Both the position numbers and the translations under genes were made by a program. 7,043 bases of DNA from Proteiniphilum sp. UBA1403. Lineage in GTDB: Bacteria > Bacteroidota > Bacteroidia > Bacteroidales > Dysgonomonadaceae. This document shows positions 1 through 6,818 of this stretch, in pieces. The notes below the pieces were generated by a model, which was not told where the DNA came from, did no database searches, and saw nothing but the letters and a program-made list of their open reading frames with translations. The number at the start of each line of letters is the position of its first letter. Position 1 is the stretch's first letter. Location of the stretch: the NCBI GenBank assembly GCA_002305715.1, contig DBQD01000038.1, positions 18,647 through 25,689 on the forward strand, given 5' to 3'.

Positions 1-13
1 TAATATAATCTGA

Positions 14-1297
14 TTATTTAAATTCGTATCTGAATCCCACATTTAAATCCATCACAATCTTGCTGTCAGAATAGATGGTTTTATATGGATTGTTTGCATT
101 GAAGTAGTAGGCTCCTCCTATCTTTCCATACAATTTTAAATTTTGATAAATTGGATAGGATACACCAAAGCCGGCATTGACGGAAAATTGAGGATTGTCT
201 TGTGAGATCTTGGTGATCTCTTCCTCTTCGGATATTATATTTAATTCTGTTGATTTTACTTCTCCTTTTCTACGGTACTCCCCATACAGATCTTTTTCCA
301 GCATCCCCCCTATAGAGGCATAAACATCCAACTTTCGCAATGAAAACAGGTTATAATTCACATTCAATGGCACACCCATATAGTGCAAGTGCTGCGTTTC
401 CTGTACCTTAAAGTTAGTGCTTGCGTTTCTAGTTTTTGAAGAGAGGTATGTATACATAAGACCGGTCTCAATGGACAATCCTTCGAAGAGCGATTTTGAT
501 ACGGTAATACCAAAAGAAACAGGCTGATCATGTTCCATTTCTGCCACATTACCTGCCATTTTATTATTCGTAAGCATCATCTTGGGATCGGTTATTTGAG
601 GATTGCTTTCTTCTGCTTGTGCAGAACGGAGTGTCATGGGTGAATTTACGGTTTGCTCAAAGGGTGTTAAGCCTCCTCTGCTGTTCATTGCCAGTACAAT
701 CTGACCTTCATTTTGTCTGCTCGGTTCTTTTCTGCTTTTCAAGACTGCAGCTTCACCCCCAACCGGTATGATTGCCTCCTTAATTGCGCCTCCCATTTCC
801 AGATTACTTTGTTGTTGCGGTATTCGTTGTACGACTGAAGAAAAAATGTGGGTCGCATTGCTTCTTTCTACCGTAACTTGGGGCAGACCTCCCTGTTGCT
901 GTAACTTCTCCATACGTTTCGATTTACCAGAGGCGAAGAGTCTCGATGATTGCTTGGAGGCAGTAGAGGGTGCAGCTTGTGAAGTGCCGGTATTATCCTC
1001 CAACACATGAGCCTGCAAATTTCGTTGAGCTTCAGTTTGAACAGCAGGTACTGTTGATTCCGACACCAATGGCATGGATTCGTTAGCTGTTGGCATAAGA
1101 AAAAGCAGTCCCCCCACAAGCAAGACCACGGCAGCTGCTGCAGAATAAGCAATCAGGCGCCGACGGAAAATCATGCGGGCAGTATGAACAGCCTTCAGCG
1201 ACTGCTCTATCCTATTCCACCCATCGGGTGGCACAGGGACCGTGAAGTCTTTAAATTTAGACTGTAACTCTCTTCTTATCTCGTTATCTATGTTCAT
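14..1297 (-). CDS. Candidate dual-membrane-spanning anti-sigma factor (Dma-like): cytoplasmic anti-sigma segment, one TM helix, linker, outer-membrane beta-barrel domain
   Basis: The predicted product has 427 residues and probably restrains the ECF sigma factor encoded just upstream. Visible architecture: residues 1-47 are a charged cytoplasmic segment with a VPPDGWNRIEQSL motif (about 22-34), of the kind seen in Bacteroidota anti-sigma proteins. RRR then precedes a single hydrophobic helix at about 49-68. Residues about 69-257 are a Q/S/T/N-rich, probably disordered linker. Residues about 258-427 alternate polar and hydrophobic residues in beta-strand fashion, with Gly/Tyr-rich strands, and end in GFRYEFK, as in OmpX-like or porin-family barrels. 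No N-terminal signal peptide is present. The ATG at 1297 was chosen because the family-like MNIDNEIRREL begins there and gives a 14-bp overlap with the sigma gene. An in-frame ATG at 1333 would add 12 residues encoded inside the sigma gene. Known: proteins of this design (Dma) control sigma activity and vesiculation in Bacteroides. The role here is inferred from architecture and context. The alternative is a generic outer-membrane barrel protein. Confidence 0.85.
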   Translation of the reverse strand: MNIDNEIRRELQSKFKDFTVPVPPDGWNRIEQSLKAVHTARMIFRRRLIAYSAAAAVVLLVGGLLFLMPTANESMPLVSESTVPAVQTEAQRNLQAHVLEDNTGTSQAAPSTASKQSSRLFASGKSKRMEKLQQQGGLPQVTVERSNATHIFSSVVQRIPQQQSNLEMGGAIKEAIIPVGGEAAVLKSRKEPSRQNEGQIVLAMNSRGGLTPFEQTVNSPMTLRSAQAEESNPQITDPKMMLTNNKMAGNVAEMEHDQPVSFGITVSKSLFEGLSIETGLMYTYLSSKTRNASTNFKVQETQHLHYMGVPLNVNYNLFSLRKLDVYASIGGMLEKDLYGEYRRKGEVKSTELNIISEEEEITKISQDNPQFSVNAGFGVSYPIYQNLKLYGKIGGAYYFNANNPYKTIYSDSKIVMDLNVGFRYEFK

Positions 1298-1859
1298 TGT
1301 AATTACCGTTTTTTTTTCGAAGGATTGCGTCAATTTTATTCTTCAGAATTGTTTTTGCTCTAAAGAATTGAGAACGCGATGCTGCCTCTTTGATGCCAAG
1401 CATTTCTGCAATTTCTTTGTGCGACATTTCCTCGAAGATGAACAGGTTGAAAACTGTTCGATATCCAGTGGGTAAGCCTCTGATCATTTCCAGAATCATC
1501 TCGCGTGATATATCCTCAATGTCGAGTAAATCATCAACATCCTCATATGTATGATTGTCTATCATGTAGCCATATTCTTCCAGAAAGCGATTTTTCTGTT
1601 TCTCTTTCCGAAAATTCTCAAGTGCCAGATTGACAAATATACGTCGTAACCATCCTTCAAAAGAACCCTTTCCCTCGAACGTGCCAATTTGTGTATAAGC
1701 TCGGATGAATCCATCATGCAACAGATCGCGAGCTGCCTCTTCTTCCCTGCAATAACGTAAACAAACTGCCATCATTGCAGGAGCATACCGCTCATATAAT
1801 GCCTTTTGGGCATTACGGTCCTGTTTCTTACAGGCTTTTATCAGTTGCGAGTCATCCAT
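1284..1859 (-). CDS. ECF-family RNA polymerase sigma factor
   Basis: The 191-residue product is a sigma-70 family factor of the ECF type, consisting essentially of regions 2 and 4, which bind core RNA polymerase and read the -10 and -35 elements. Region 2 spans about residues 20-87. Its conserved core is EEAARDLLHDGFIRAY (40-55), followed by GSFEGWLRRIFVNLALENFRK (65-85), typical of regions 2.3-2.4. Residues about 88-118 form an acidic linker. Region 4 spans about 122-177, with LPTGYRTVFNLFIFEEMSHK and the helix-turn-helix around HKEIAEMLGIKEAASRSQFF. Length is normal for the family. The start at 1859 gives the expected MDDSQLIKACKKQDRNAQ opening; no strong Shine-Dalgarno sequence is seen. 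The gene overlaps the downstream anti-sigma candidate by 14 bp, so the two are likely translationally coupled. Membership of the ECF21-like group common in Bacteroidota is an inference. The target regulon is not visible. Confidence 0.95.
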   Translation of the reverse strand: MDDSQLIKACKKQDRNAQKALYERYAPAMMAVCLRYCREEEAARDLLHDGFIRAYTQIGTFEGKGSFEGWLRRIFVNLALENFRKEKQKNRFLEEYGYMIDNHTYEDVDDLLDIEDISREMILEMIRGLPTGYRTVFNLFIFEEMSHKEIAEMLGIKEAASRSQFFRAKTILKNKIDAILRKKNGNYNEHR

Positions 1860-1895
1860 TCCAATCGCAGTTCAAATCATAGACGAAAAAAGAAT

Positions 1896-1924
1896 AAAAA
1901 CGCTGCATGGAATTAAGCGTTTTT
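1896..1924 (-). terminator. Terminator-like hairpin in the sigma-gene leader (possible attenuator)
   Basis: Read on the minus strand, AAAAACGCT (1924-1916) and AGCGTTTTT (1904-1896) form a perfect 9-bp inverted repeat around an 11-nt loop. It is followed by ATTCTTTTTT (1895-1886). A hairpin with a following U-rich tract looks like an intrinsic terminator, although the stem has only four G-C-containing core pairs. It lies between the predicted promoter and the sigma start codon, ending 36 nt before the ATG. It could therefore attenuate the operon rather than end an upstream gene. Being symmetrical, it could also act weakly on plus-strand transcription. The structure is read from sequence; the function is inferred. 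Confidence 0.4.
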
Positions 1925-1930
1925 GTTCAT
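1913..1930 (-). other. Possible five-codon leader ORF (MNKNA) overlapping the leader hairpin
   Basis: In the sigma-gene leader an ATG at 1930 opens ATG AAC AAA AAC GCT TAA. The last three sense codons are exactly the 5' arm of the hairpin at 1896-1924, and the stop codon lies in its loop. The ATG is preceded by AAAAAACGGTAA (1945-1934). The same 12 bases precede the anti-sigma start codon, and both start codons continue as ATGAAC. A ribosome stopping at the TAA would cover the 5' arm and could prevent the hairpin forming, which would be leader-peptide antitermination. The ORF is so short that chance is a serious alternative. Confidence 0.25.
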
Positions 1931-1989
1931 ATTTTACCGTTTTTTAAGTTATAGGGAGGAGCCAACGACTTAAAATTAGTTTTAACGTT

Positions 1990-2020
1990 CAAATATACAA
2001 TCCTCCTGAAAATATACCAA
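1990..2020 (-). promoter_or_regulatory. Bacteroidota-type promoter for the sigma/anti-sigma operon
   Basis: On the minus strand TTG (2020-2018) is followed by 20 nt and then TATATTTG (1997-1990). This matches the Bacteroidota housekeeping consensus TTG-N19..21-TAnnTTTG fully. Transcription would start near 1984 and leave a leader of about 125 nt that contains the hairpin and mini-ORF. The match suggests that basal expression depends on the primary sigma factor; an additional self-recognised promoter cannot be judged by eye. Confidence 0.65.
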
Positions 2021-2051
2021 GTGAAAATAATTAAGAATATGTAAATTTATC

Positions 2052-2082
2052 TTGCTGTATAACTGTTTTTTATTTATTTTTG
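2052..2082 (+). promoter_or_regulatory. Bacteroidota-type promoter for the sppA-lpxK-punA-thiL operon
   Basis: TTG (2052-2054) is followed by 20 nt and then TATTTTTG (2075-2082), a full match to TTG-N19..21-TAnnTTTG. Transcription would start near 2089, about 23 nt before the sppA ATG at 2112. The -33 element lies back to back with that of the divergent sigma-operon promoter, with 31 AT-rich bases between them. Confidence 0.65.
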
Positions 2083-2111
2083 TCTCATTAATCTACTAAA
2101 ATTTCGTCTAT

Positions 2112-3887
2112 ATGAAAGATTTTGTAAAGATCATGCTTGCTTCCGCGGTGGGATTTCTCATCGCACAAGTTATACTTTCCTTCGTTGCCATGATTTTCTT
2201 TGTGGGCATGTTGGGGACCGTTTTAAATTCTGTCTCTTCCGACAAATTCACTTTGCAAGAGAACACCGTTCTGAATCTTCGTTTAGATGGCTCCATTGTT
2301 GAACGAACACCAGAAGAAGACCCATTTACTTCGTTGCTTTCGGATGACTTTCCAGCAGAAACAGGGCTCAACGACATTGTGAGCGCTATTCGTAAAGCCA
2401 AAAAAGAAGACAAAATAAAAGGAATTTACCTCGATTGCCGCTCACTTTCGGCATCACTGGCAACCTTGGCCGAAATCCGTCAGGAATTAATCAACTTCAA
2501 AGAGAGTGGCAAGTTTATCGTTGCATACTCCGACACCTATACTCAGAGTGCGTATTACCTTGCCTCGGTAGCCGATAAAGTGGCTATCAACCCTCAAGGT
2601 ATGCTTGACTTACATGGATTTGCGTCCACTCCAATCTTTTTCAAAGATGCACTTGACAAACTGGGCATTGAGATGCAGATCTTTAAGGTAGGTACATACA
2701 AATCGGCTGTTGAGCCTTTCACGCAAAATGAGATGAGTGCCGCTAACAGGGAACAAGTTGCCTCTTACTTGAACGACTCATGGAGCTTTTTCCGTAAAGA
2801 TCTGGCAGATTCACGATCACTTACAGAGGAAGCGGTCGATTCACTTTCCAATACACTAACTATTTTGCAAACCGCCGAGACATTGCTCTCTGCAAATTTA
2901 GTCGATACGCTTCTCTATGAAACCGAATTAAAAGCCTACCTTCGTAGCTTGCTTGCTCTTGATGAAGAGGCCAAGATACCTGCAGCCACCGTTGCAGACA
3001 TGAAATCGGTCACCTCAAAAATATTGAAGAAAACCGGCAACACCGTCGCTATTCTTTATGCTAACGGCAATATCTCTTCGGGTAATGGCTCGTCGGATAT
3101 CCAAGACAAGTACATGGTGAACCAGATTGAGACACTCCGTAAAGATAACGATGTAAAGGCGGTGGTCTTTCGTATTAACTCCGGAGGTGGTAGTGCCTAC
3201 GCTTCGGAACAAATTTGGAAGGCAATCACAGACCTGAAACAGGAAAAACCGGTAGTGGTTTCAATGGGTGATCTTGCTGCATCGGGCGGTTATTACATTG
3301 CCTGCAATGCCGACAAGATTGTTGCACAACCCACCACCCTCACCGGCTCGATTGGCATTTTTGGTGCTATTCCCAATCTTGGTGGCACCGCAAAAAAAAT
3401 TGGCATTCACATAGATGAGGTTAAAACGCACGAATTTTCTGATTTTGGAAACATAACTCGCTCTTTTAATGAACGAGAAAAAGAGAAGATGCAAGCGTAC
3501 ATAGAAAGGGGTTATGATCTCTTCCTTACTCGCTGTGCTGAAGGTAGGAATATGCCAAAAGACTCATTGGCACTTTATGCTGAAGGTCGCGTGTGGACAG
3601 GCAATCAGGCCAAAGAAATTGGCTTGGTTGATGAGTTGGGAGGCATTGAAAAAGCCATTGAAATTGCCGCAGAGATGGCCAACCTTGGTAAGAGTTATGT
3701 TATTTTTGAATATCCCAAGATGCGTTCCCGTATCGATGAACTGTTGAGTCCGAATAAAGAAGAATTAGCTGCCCAAACATTGAAAGGTTATCTGGGAGAA
3801 AGCTATGAGTTATTCATGATTTTGAAAGATTTAAAAGAACAGGATTATGTTCAGGCACGAATACCTTTCGTCCCGAATATACGGTAA
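2112..3887 (+). CDS. sppA: Signal peptide peptidase SppA, long (67K) type protease IV
   Basis: This is an inner-membrane serine protease of family S49 that degrades cleaved signal peptides and other membrane-embedded peptides. The 591-residue product starts with a long hydrophobic membrane anchor at about 8-38. It then carries two tandem S49 domains, N-terminal at about 85-280 and C-terminal at about 310-540, as in the E. coli long form. The catalytic lysine is K197 in VGTYKSAVEPF (equivalent to E. coli K209). The nucleophile is S391 in DLAASGGYYIA (E. coli S409). The loop RINSGGGSAYASE (354-366) supplies the substrate-binding backbone; E. coli has Pro where this protein has Gly358. Length is normal. 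It is the first gene of a compact operon, ending 5 bp before lpxK. An ATG at 2112 directly before the hydrophobic anchor fixes the start. Confidence 0.97.
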   Translation: MKDFVKIMLASAVGFLIAQVILSFVAMIFFVGMLGTVLNSVSSDKFTLQENTVLNLRLDGSIVERTPEEDPFTSLLSDDFPAETGLNDIVSAIRKAKKEDKIKGIYLDCRSLSASLATLAEIRQELINFKESGKFIVAYSDTYTQSAYYLASVADKVAINPQGMLDLHGFASTPIFFKDALDKLGIEMQIFKVGTYKSAVEPFTQNEMSAANREQVASYLNDSWSFFRKDLADSRSLTEEAVDSLSNTLTILQTAETLLSANLVDTLLYETELKAYLRSLLALDEEAKIPAATVADMKSVTSKILKKTGNTVAILYANGNISSGNGSSDIQDKYMVNQIETLRKDNDVKAVVFRINSGGGSAYASEQIWKAITDLKQEKPVVVSMGDLAASGGYYIACNADKIVAQPTTLTGSIGIFGAIPNLGGTAKKIGIHIDEVKTHEFSDFGNITRSFNEREKEKMQAYIERGYDLFLTRCAEGRNMPKDSLALYAEGRVWTGNQAKEIGLVDELGGIEKAIEIAAEMANLGKSYVIFEYPKMRSRIDELLSPNKEELAAQTLKGYLGESYELFMILKDLKEQDYVQARIPFVPNIR

Positions 3888-3892
3888 TAGAA

Positions 3893-5005
3893 ATGGACAA
3901 ACCAGTCGTTAAAATACGTCGTGCCTTACTTCCATTCTCATGGTTATACGGCATTGGTGTGGATTTTCGGAATTGTCTCTTCAACAATAAAATACTCAAA
4001 CAACACTCATTCGACATTCCGGTAATTTGTGTGGGGAATATCACGGTAGGTGGAACCGGGAAGACTCCCCACATTGAATATCTGATACGATTGCTATCCC
4101 CAAAATATAGAGTCGCCGTACTCAGCAGGGGCTATAAACGCAAGAGCAAAGGATTTCGAATTGTAGACACCAATTCCAAGGTGAGCGATGTGGGAGATGA
4201 ACCACTTCAGATCAAACAAAAGTTTCCAAATACGCTTGTTGTGGTAGACAAGAACAGGGTATCGGCCATCAAAAAGATTCTCTCCATTGAGAAGGCTGAA
4301 CGACCCGATGTGATTTTGCTGGACGATGGGTTTCAGCATCGCCATGTGAAGCCCTCCCTCTCCATTTTATTGGCAGACAGCAACCGTCCCGTATACGAAG
4401 ATTGTCTACTACCGGCAGGAAGGCTCAGAGAACCACTCAAAGGCAAAGATCGAGCATCAATTGTACTGGTCACCAAATGCGATCCCGATATGCAACCCAT
4501 CGATTATAGAATTTATTCCAATGGGTTGGATCTATTTCCTTATCAGCAGCTCTTTTTCACCTCTCTCGATTATGAGGATGTGAAACCGGTCTTCCCCGAA
4601 CTACAATCGGAGACATTCCTATTGGACGATTTGCGCAAGAAACATCTTTTCCTGGTTACCGGCATTGCTACACCGGGTCCCCTTGTCGATAAACTGGAGC
4701 ACAAAACGTACAATCTTTACACCCTGTTTTTCCCGGACCACCATTTCTTCACAAAGGAGAATATCCAAAAGATTCAACGAACTGTTCAGTCGGTTGACGA
4801 TGACAATAAAATAATCATTACCACCGAAAAAGATGCAACACGATTTCGAGCGTTGTCTTTTTTGGATGAAGATATAAAAAAAATGCTCTATTACATTCCG
4901 GTACGTGTTACCTTTGTAGACGAGAACGAACGAAATACATTCAATCTAAAAATACTTAAACATGTTAGAAACCATCAAACAAACAGCAGATTACCTAAAA
5001 AGTAG
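3893..5005 (+). CDS. lpxK: Tetraacyldisaccharide 4'-kinase LpxK (lipid A biosynthesis)
   Basis: LpxK transfers phosphate from ATP to the 4' position of the tetraacyldisaccharide 1-phosphate at the cytoplasmic face of the inner membrane, forming lipid IVA in the Raetz pathway. The 370-residue product has an N-terminal membrane-associated helix region (about 8-30). The P-loop is GNITVGGTGKTP (48-59, with K57 and T58). SRGYKRKSKG follows (78-87), then the family signature LLDDGFQHR (142-150) with the acidic pair D144/D145, and PAGRLREP (174-181). TTEKDATRF (310-318) completes the conserved set. Its last 44 bp overlap punA, giving a basic C-terminal tail that ends in RLPKK. Translation of punA is probably coupled. 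Many Bacteroidota later remove the 4'-phosphate from mature lipid A, which does not abolish the need for LpxK. Confidence 0.96.
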   Translation: MDKPVVKIRRALLPFSWLYGIGVDFRNCLFNNKILKQHSFDIPVICVGNITVGGTGKTPHIEYLIRLLSPKYRVAVLSRGYKRKSKGFRIVDTNSKVSDVGDEPLQIKQKFPNTLVVVDKNRVSAIKKILSIEKAERPDVILLDDGFQHRHVKPSLSILLADSNRPVYEDCLLPAGRLREPLKGKDRASIVLVTKCDPDMQPIDYRIYSNGLDLFPYQQLFFTSLDYEDVKPVFPELQSETFLLDDLRKKHLFLVTGIATPGPLVDKLEHKTYNLYTLFFPDHHFFTKENIQKIQRTVQSVDDDNKIIITTEKDATRFRALSFLDEDIKKMLYYIPVRVTFVDENERNTFNLKILKHVRNHQTNSRLPKK

Positions 5006-5777
5006 AATCGGCGATGTTCCCAATACTGCCATCATCCTGGGCACCGGCTTGGGAGAGTTAGTACACGAAATAACCGACAAAACGGAGATTCCCTACACCG
5101 AGATCCCCAATTTTCCCGTCTCTACAGTGGAGGGTCACAGCGGCAAACTGATCATCGGCAACCTGGGCACTAAAAAAGTGCTGGCCATGCAGGGTCGCTT
5201 CCACTACTACGAAGGATATGATATGAAACAGGTAACATTCCCCGTGCGTGTATTTAAAGCTCTGGGTGTTGAATATCTGTTTGTATCGAATGCAGCAGGC
5301 GGTATGAACCCCAGCTTCGACATTGGCGATATCATGCTGATTGAAGACCATATCAATATGTTCCCCGAACATCCGTTGCATGGAAAGAATTTCAATGAGT
5401 TGGGTCCCCGCTTCCCGGATATGAGTGAAGCCTATAACAAATCGTTGCGTTTGATGGCCATGGAGATCGCCAAAGAGAAAAACATCAAATTGCAGCACGG
5501 TGTATATGTTGGCGTTCAAGGACCCACATTTGAAACACCCGCCGAATACAACTTCTTCCGTATCATTGGAGGAGATGCTGTTGGTATGTCAACCGTGCCC
5601 GAAGTAATTGTAGCCAATCATGCAGGCATGAAGGTACTCGCCTTCTCTATCATAACCGACCTCGGGGTGATCGGAAAGATTGTTGAAGTATCGCACGAGG
5701 ATGTGCAGGAAGCTGCAAAAATTGCACAGCCCAAAATGGCTGAGATCATGCGTACGTTGGTAGGGAGAATTGAATGA
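4962..5777 (+). CDS. punA: Purine nucleoside phosphorylase, trimeric (PNP/MTAP) class
   Basis: This cytosolic enzyme splits purine (deoxy)nucleosides with phosphate into the free base and (deoxy)ribose-1-phosphate for purine salvage. The 271-residue length fits the trimeric class. Conserved elements are ILGTGLG (25-31, phosphate loop), VEGHSGKL (56-63), QGRFHYYEGY (77-86, with R79 and H81), VSNAAGGMN (108-116), GPTFETPAEY (187-196, with the base-contacting E191) and GDAVGMSTVPE (204-214, with M209). At the position of human N243 this protein has D233, which may affect base preference. The start at 4962 lies within lpxK and was chosen because the ILGTGLG loop then sits at the usual distance of about 25 residues. 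The gene ends in a 4-bp ATGA overlap with thiL. A split into guanosine/inosine-specific versus broader specificity cannot be decided here. Confidence 0.95.
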   Translation: MLETIKQTADYLKSRIGDVPNTAIILGTGLGELVHEITDKTEIPYTEIPNFPVSTVEGHSGKLIIGNLGTKKVLAMQGRFHYYEGYDMKQVTFPVRVFKALGVEYLFVSNAAGGMNPSFDIGDIMLIEDHINMFPEHPLHGKNFNELGPRFPDMSEAYNKSLRLMAMEIAKEKNIKLQHGVYVGVQGPTFETPAEYNFFRIIGGDAVGMSTVPEVIVANHAGMKVLAFSIITDLGVIGKIVEVSHEDVQEAAKIAQPKMAEIMRTLVGRIE

Positions 5778-6805
5778 AGAGAACCGAAATAGCAACGTTG
5801 GGCGAGTTTGGATTGATTGATCACCTTACCAACAACATTAAGCTAACACAACCCTCTTCTCTGAAAGGAGTAGGTGACGATGCGGCCGTTCTAAATCAGG
5901 AGGGTAAGAAGACACTTGTAACAACCGATCTCCTTTTGGAAGGAATTCATTTCGATCTTGTGTATGTCCCGTTGAAACATCTCGGCTACAAGGCTGCTGT
6001 AATCAACTTCTCCGACATTTACGCAATGAACGGCAGACCACAGCAGATCACCGTATCACTGGGTATATCGAAACGATTCTCGGTGGAAGATCTCGAAGAA
6101 TTTTACAGCGGACTCCAGTTAGCTTGTGAAATTTACGGCGTAGATATTGTAGGTGGCGACACCACTTCTTCTCTCACCGGGTTCACCATCAGCATCACGT
6201 GCATTGGTACGGCCAATGAGGATAAGATCGTGTATCGGAGTGGCGCAAAAGAGACCGACCTGCTGTATGTTTCTGGCGATCTGGGTGCATCTTACATGGG
6301 ATTGCAGCTGCTGGAAAGAGAGAAGCGTGTGTTTGCCGGAAGCAACGAGGTACAACCCGATTTTGCCGGCAAAGAGTACCTGCTGGAACGACAACTCAAA
6401 CCGGAAGCGCGCAAAGACATAGTAGCCCTTCTGGATGAGCAAGGTATTACTCCCACATCTATGATTGATGTGTCGGATGGACTTTCGTCGGACCTGCTCC
6501 ATATTTGCAAACAAAGCAATGTAGGGTGTCGTCTCTTCGAAGAACGTATCCCCATCGACTACCAGACGGCCTTGATGGCGGAAACCTTCAACATGAACGT
6601 TGCCACAGTAGCGCTGAATGGTGGTGAAGATTATGAATTGCTCTTCACCGTACCACTTACACTGCATGAAAAGATGAATTCTGTGAAGGGTGTGCACCTG
6701 ATTGGCCATATCACGAAGCCCGAACTTGGAAGTTACCTGGTAACGCGCGACGGACAGGAAATGCAGCTCAGAGCACAAGGATGGAGTCATCTTACTGAAG
6801 AATAA
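5774..6805 (+). CDS. thiL: Thiamine-monophosphate kinase ThiL
   Basis: ThiL phosphorylates thiamine monophosphate with ATP to thiamine pyrophosphate, the active cofactor, as the last step of the pathway. The 343-residue product belongs to the PurM/ThiL/SelD fold family and is close to normal length. Visible motifs are GVGDDAAVL (32-40, metal/nucleotide loop), TTDLLLEGIHF (50-60), GYKAAVINFSDIYAMNG (71-87), DIVGGDTT (124-131), SMIDVSDGLSSDL (229-241) and NGGEDYELLFT (282-292). The conserved Asp residues of these motifs, which bind Mg2+ in the family, are present. The ATG at 5774 overlaps the punA stop as ATGA, which indicates translational coupling. No TPP riboswitch is seen, so expression probably follows the operon promoter. 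It is the last gene before a strong terminator. No role linking it to the upstream envelope genes is apparent. Confidence 0.96.
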   Translation: MKRTEIATLGEFGLIDHLTNNIKLTQPSSLKGVGDDAAVLNQEGKKTLVTTDLLLEGIHFDLVYVPLKHLGYKAAVINFSDIYAMNGRPQQITVSLGISKRFSVEDLEEFYSGLQLACEIYGVDIVGGDTTSSLTGFTISITCIGTANEDKIVYRSGAKETDLLYVSGDLGASYMGLQLLEREKRVFAGSNEVQPDFAGKEYLLERQLKPEARKDIVALLDEQGITPTSMIDVSDGLSSDLLHICKQSNVGCRLFEERIPIDYQTALMAETFNMNVATVALNGGEDYELLFTVPLTLHEKMNSVKGVHLIGHITKPELGSYLVTRDGQEMQLRAQGWSHLTEE

Positions 6806-6818
6806 GACTTTTATGATA

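Noticed and set aside
1298..1333. An in-frame ATG at 1333 that would lengthen the anti-sigma protein by 12 residues
   Set aside because: It lies well inside the sigma gene and adds residues encoded by the A9 tract. The ATG at 1297 gives the more natural 14-bp overlap and a typical MNIDNEIRREL opening.
1873..1881. Minus-strand TATGATTTG just before the sigma gene, resembling a -7 element
   Set aside because: It has three rather than two bases between TA and TTTG, no TTG was found at the correct distance upstream, and it would leave almost no leader. The full match at 1990-2020 is better.
1971..1984. TAAAATTAGTTTTA inverted repeat between promoter and leader
   Set aside because: It is a five-pair A/T-only stem in AT-rich DNA; too weak to support as an operator or hairpin.
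4909..4916. TACCTTTG inside lpxK, a possible internal promoter for punA
   Set aside because: No TTG lies 19-21 bases upstream, and the octamer is loose enough to occur by chance in coding DNA.
5700..5774. Search for a TPP riboswitch ahead of thiL
   Set aside because: thiL overlaps punA by 4 bp and no TPP-binding (THI box) motif was seen in the operon leader or before thiL.
6119..6790. A 223-codon open frame antisense to thiL (and a 153-codon one antisense to punA at 5058-5519)
   Set aside because: They lie wholly opposite well-conserved genes, show no recognisable domain, and their openness is explained by codon usage of the sense genes.
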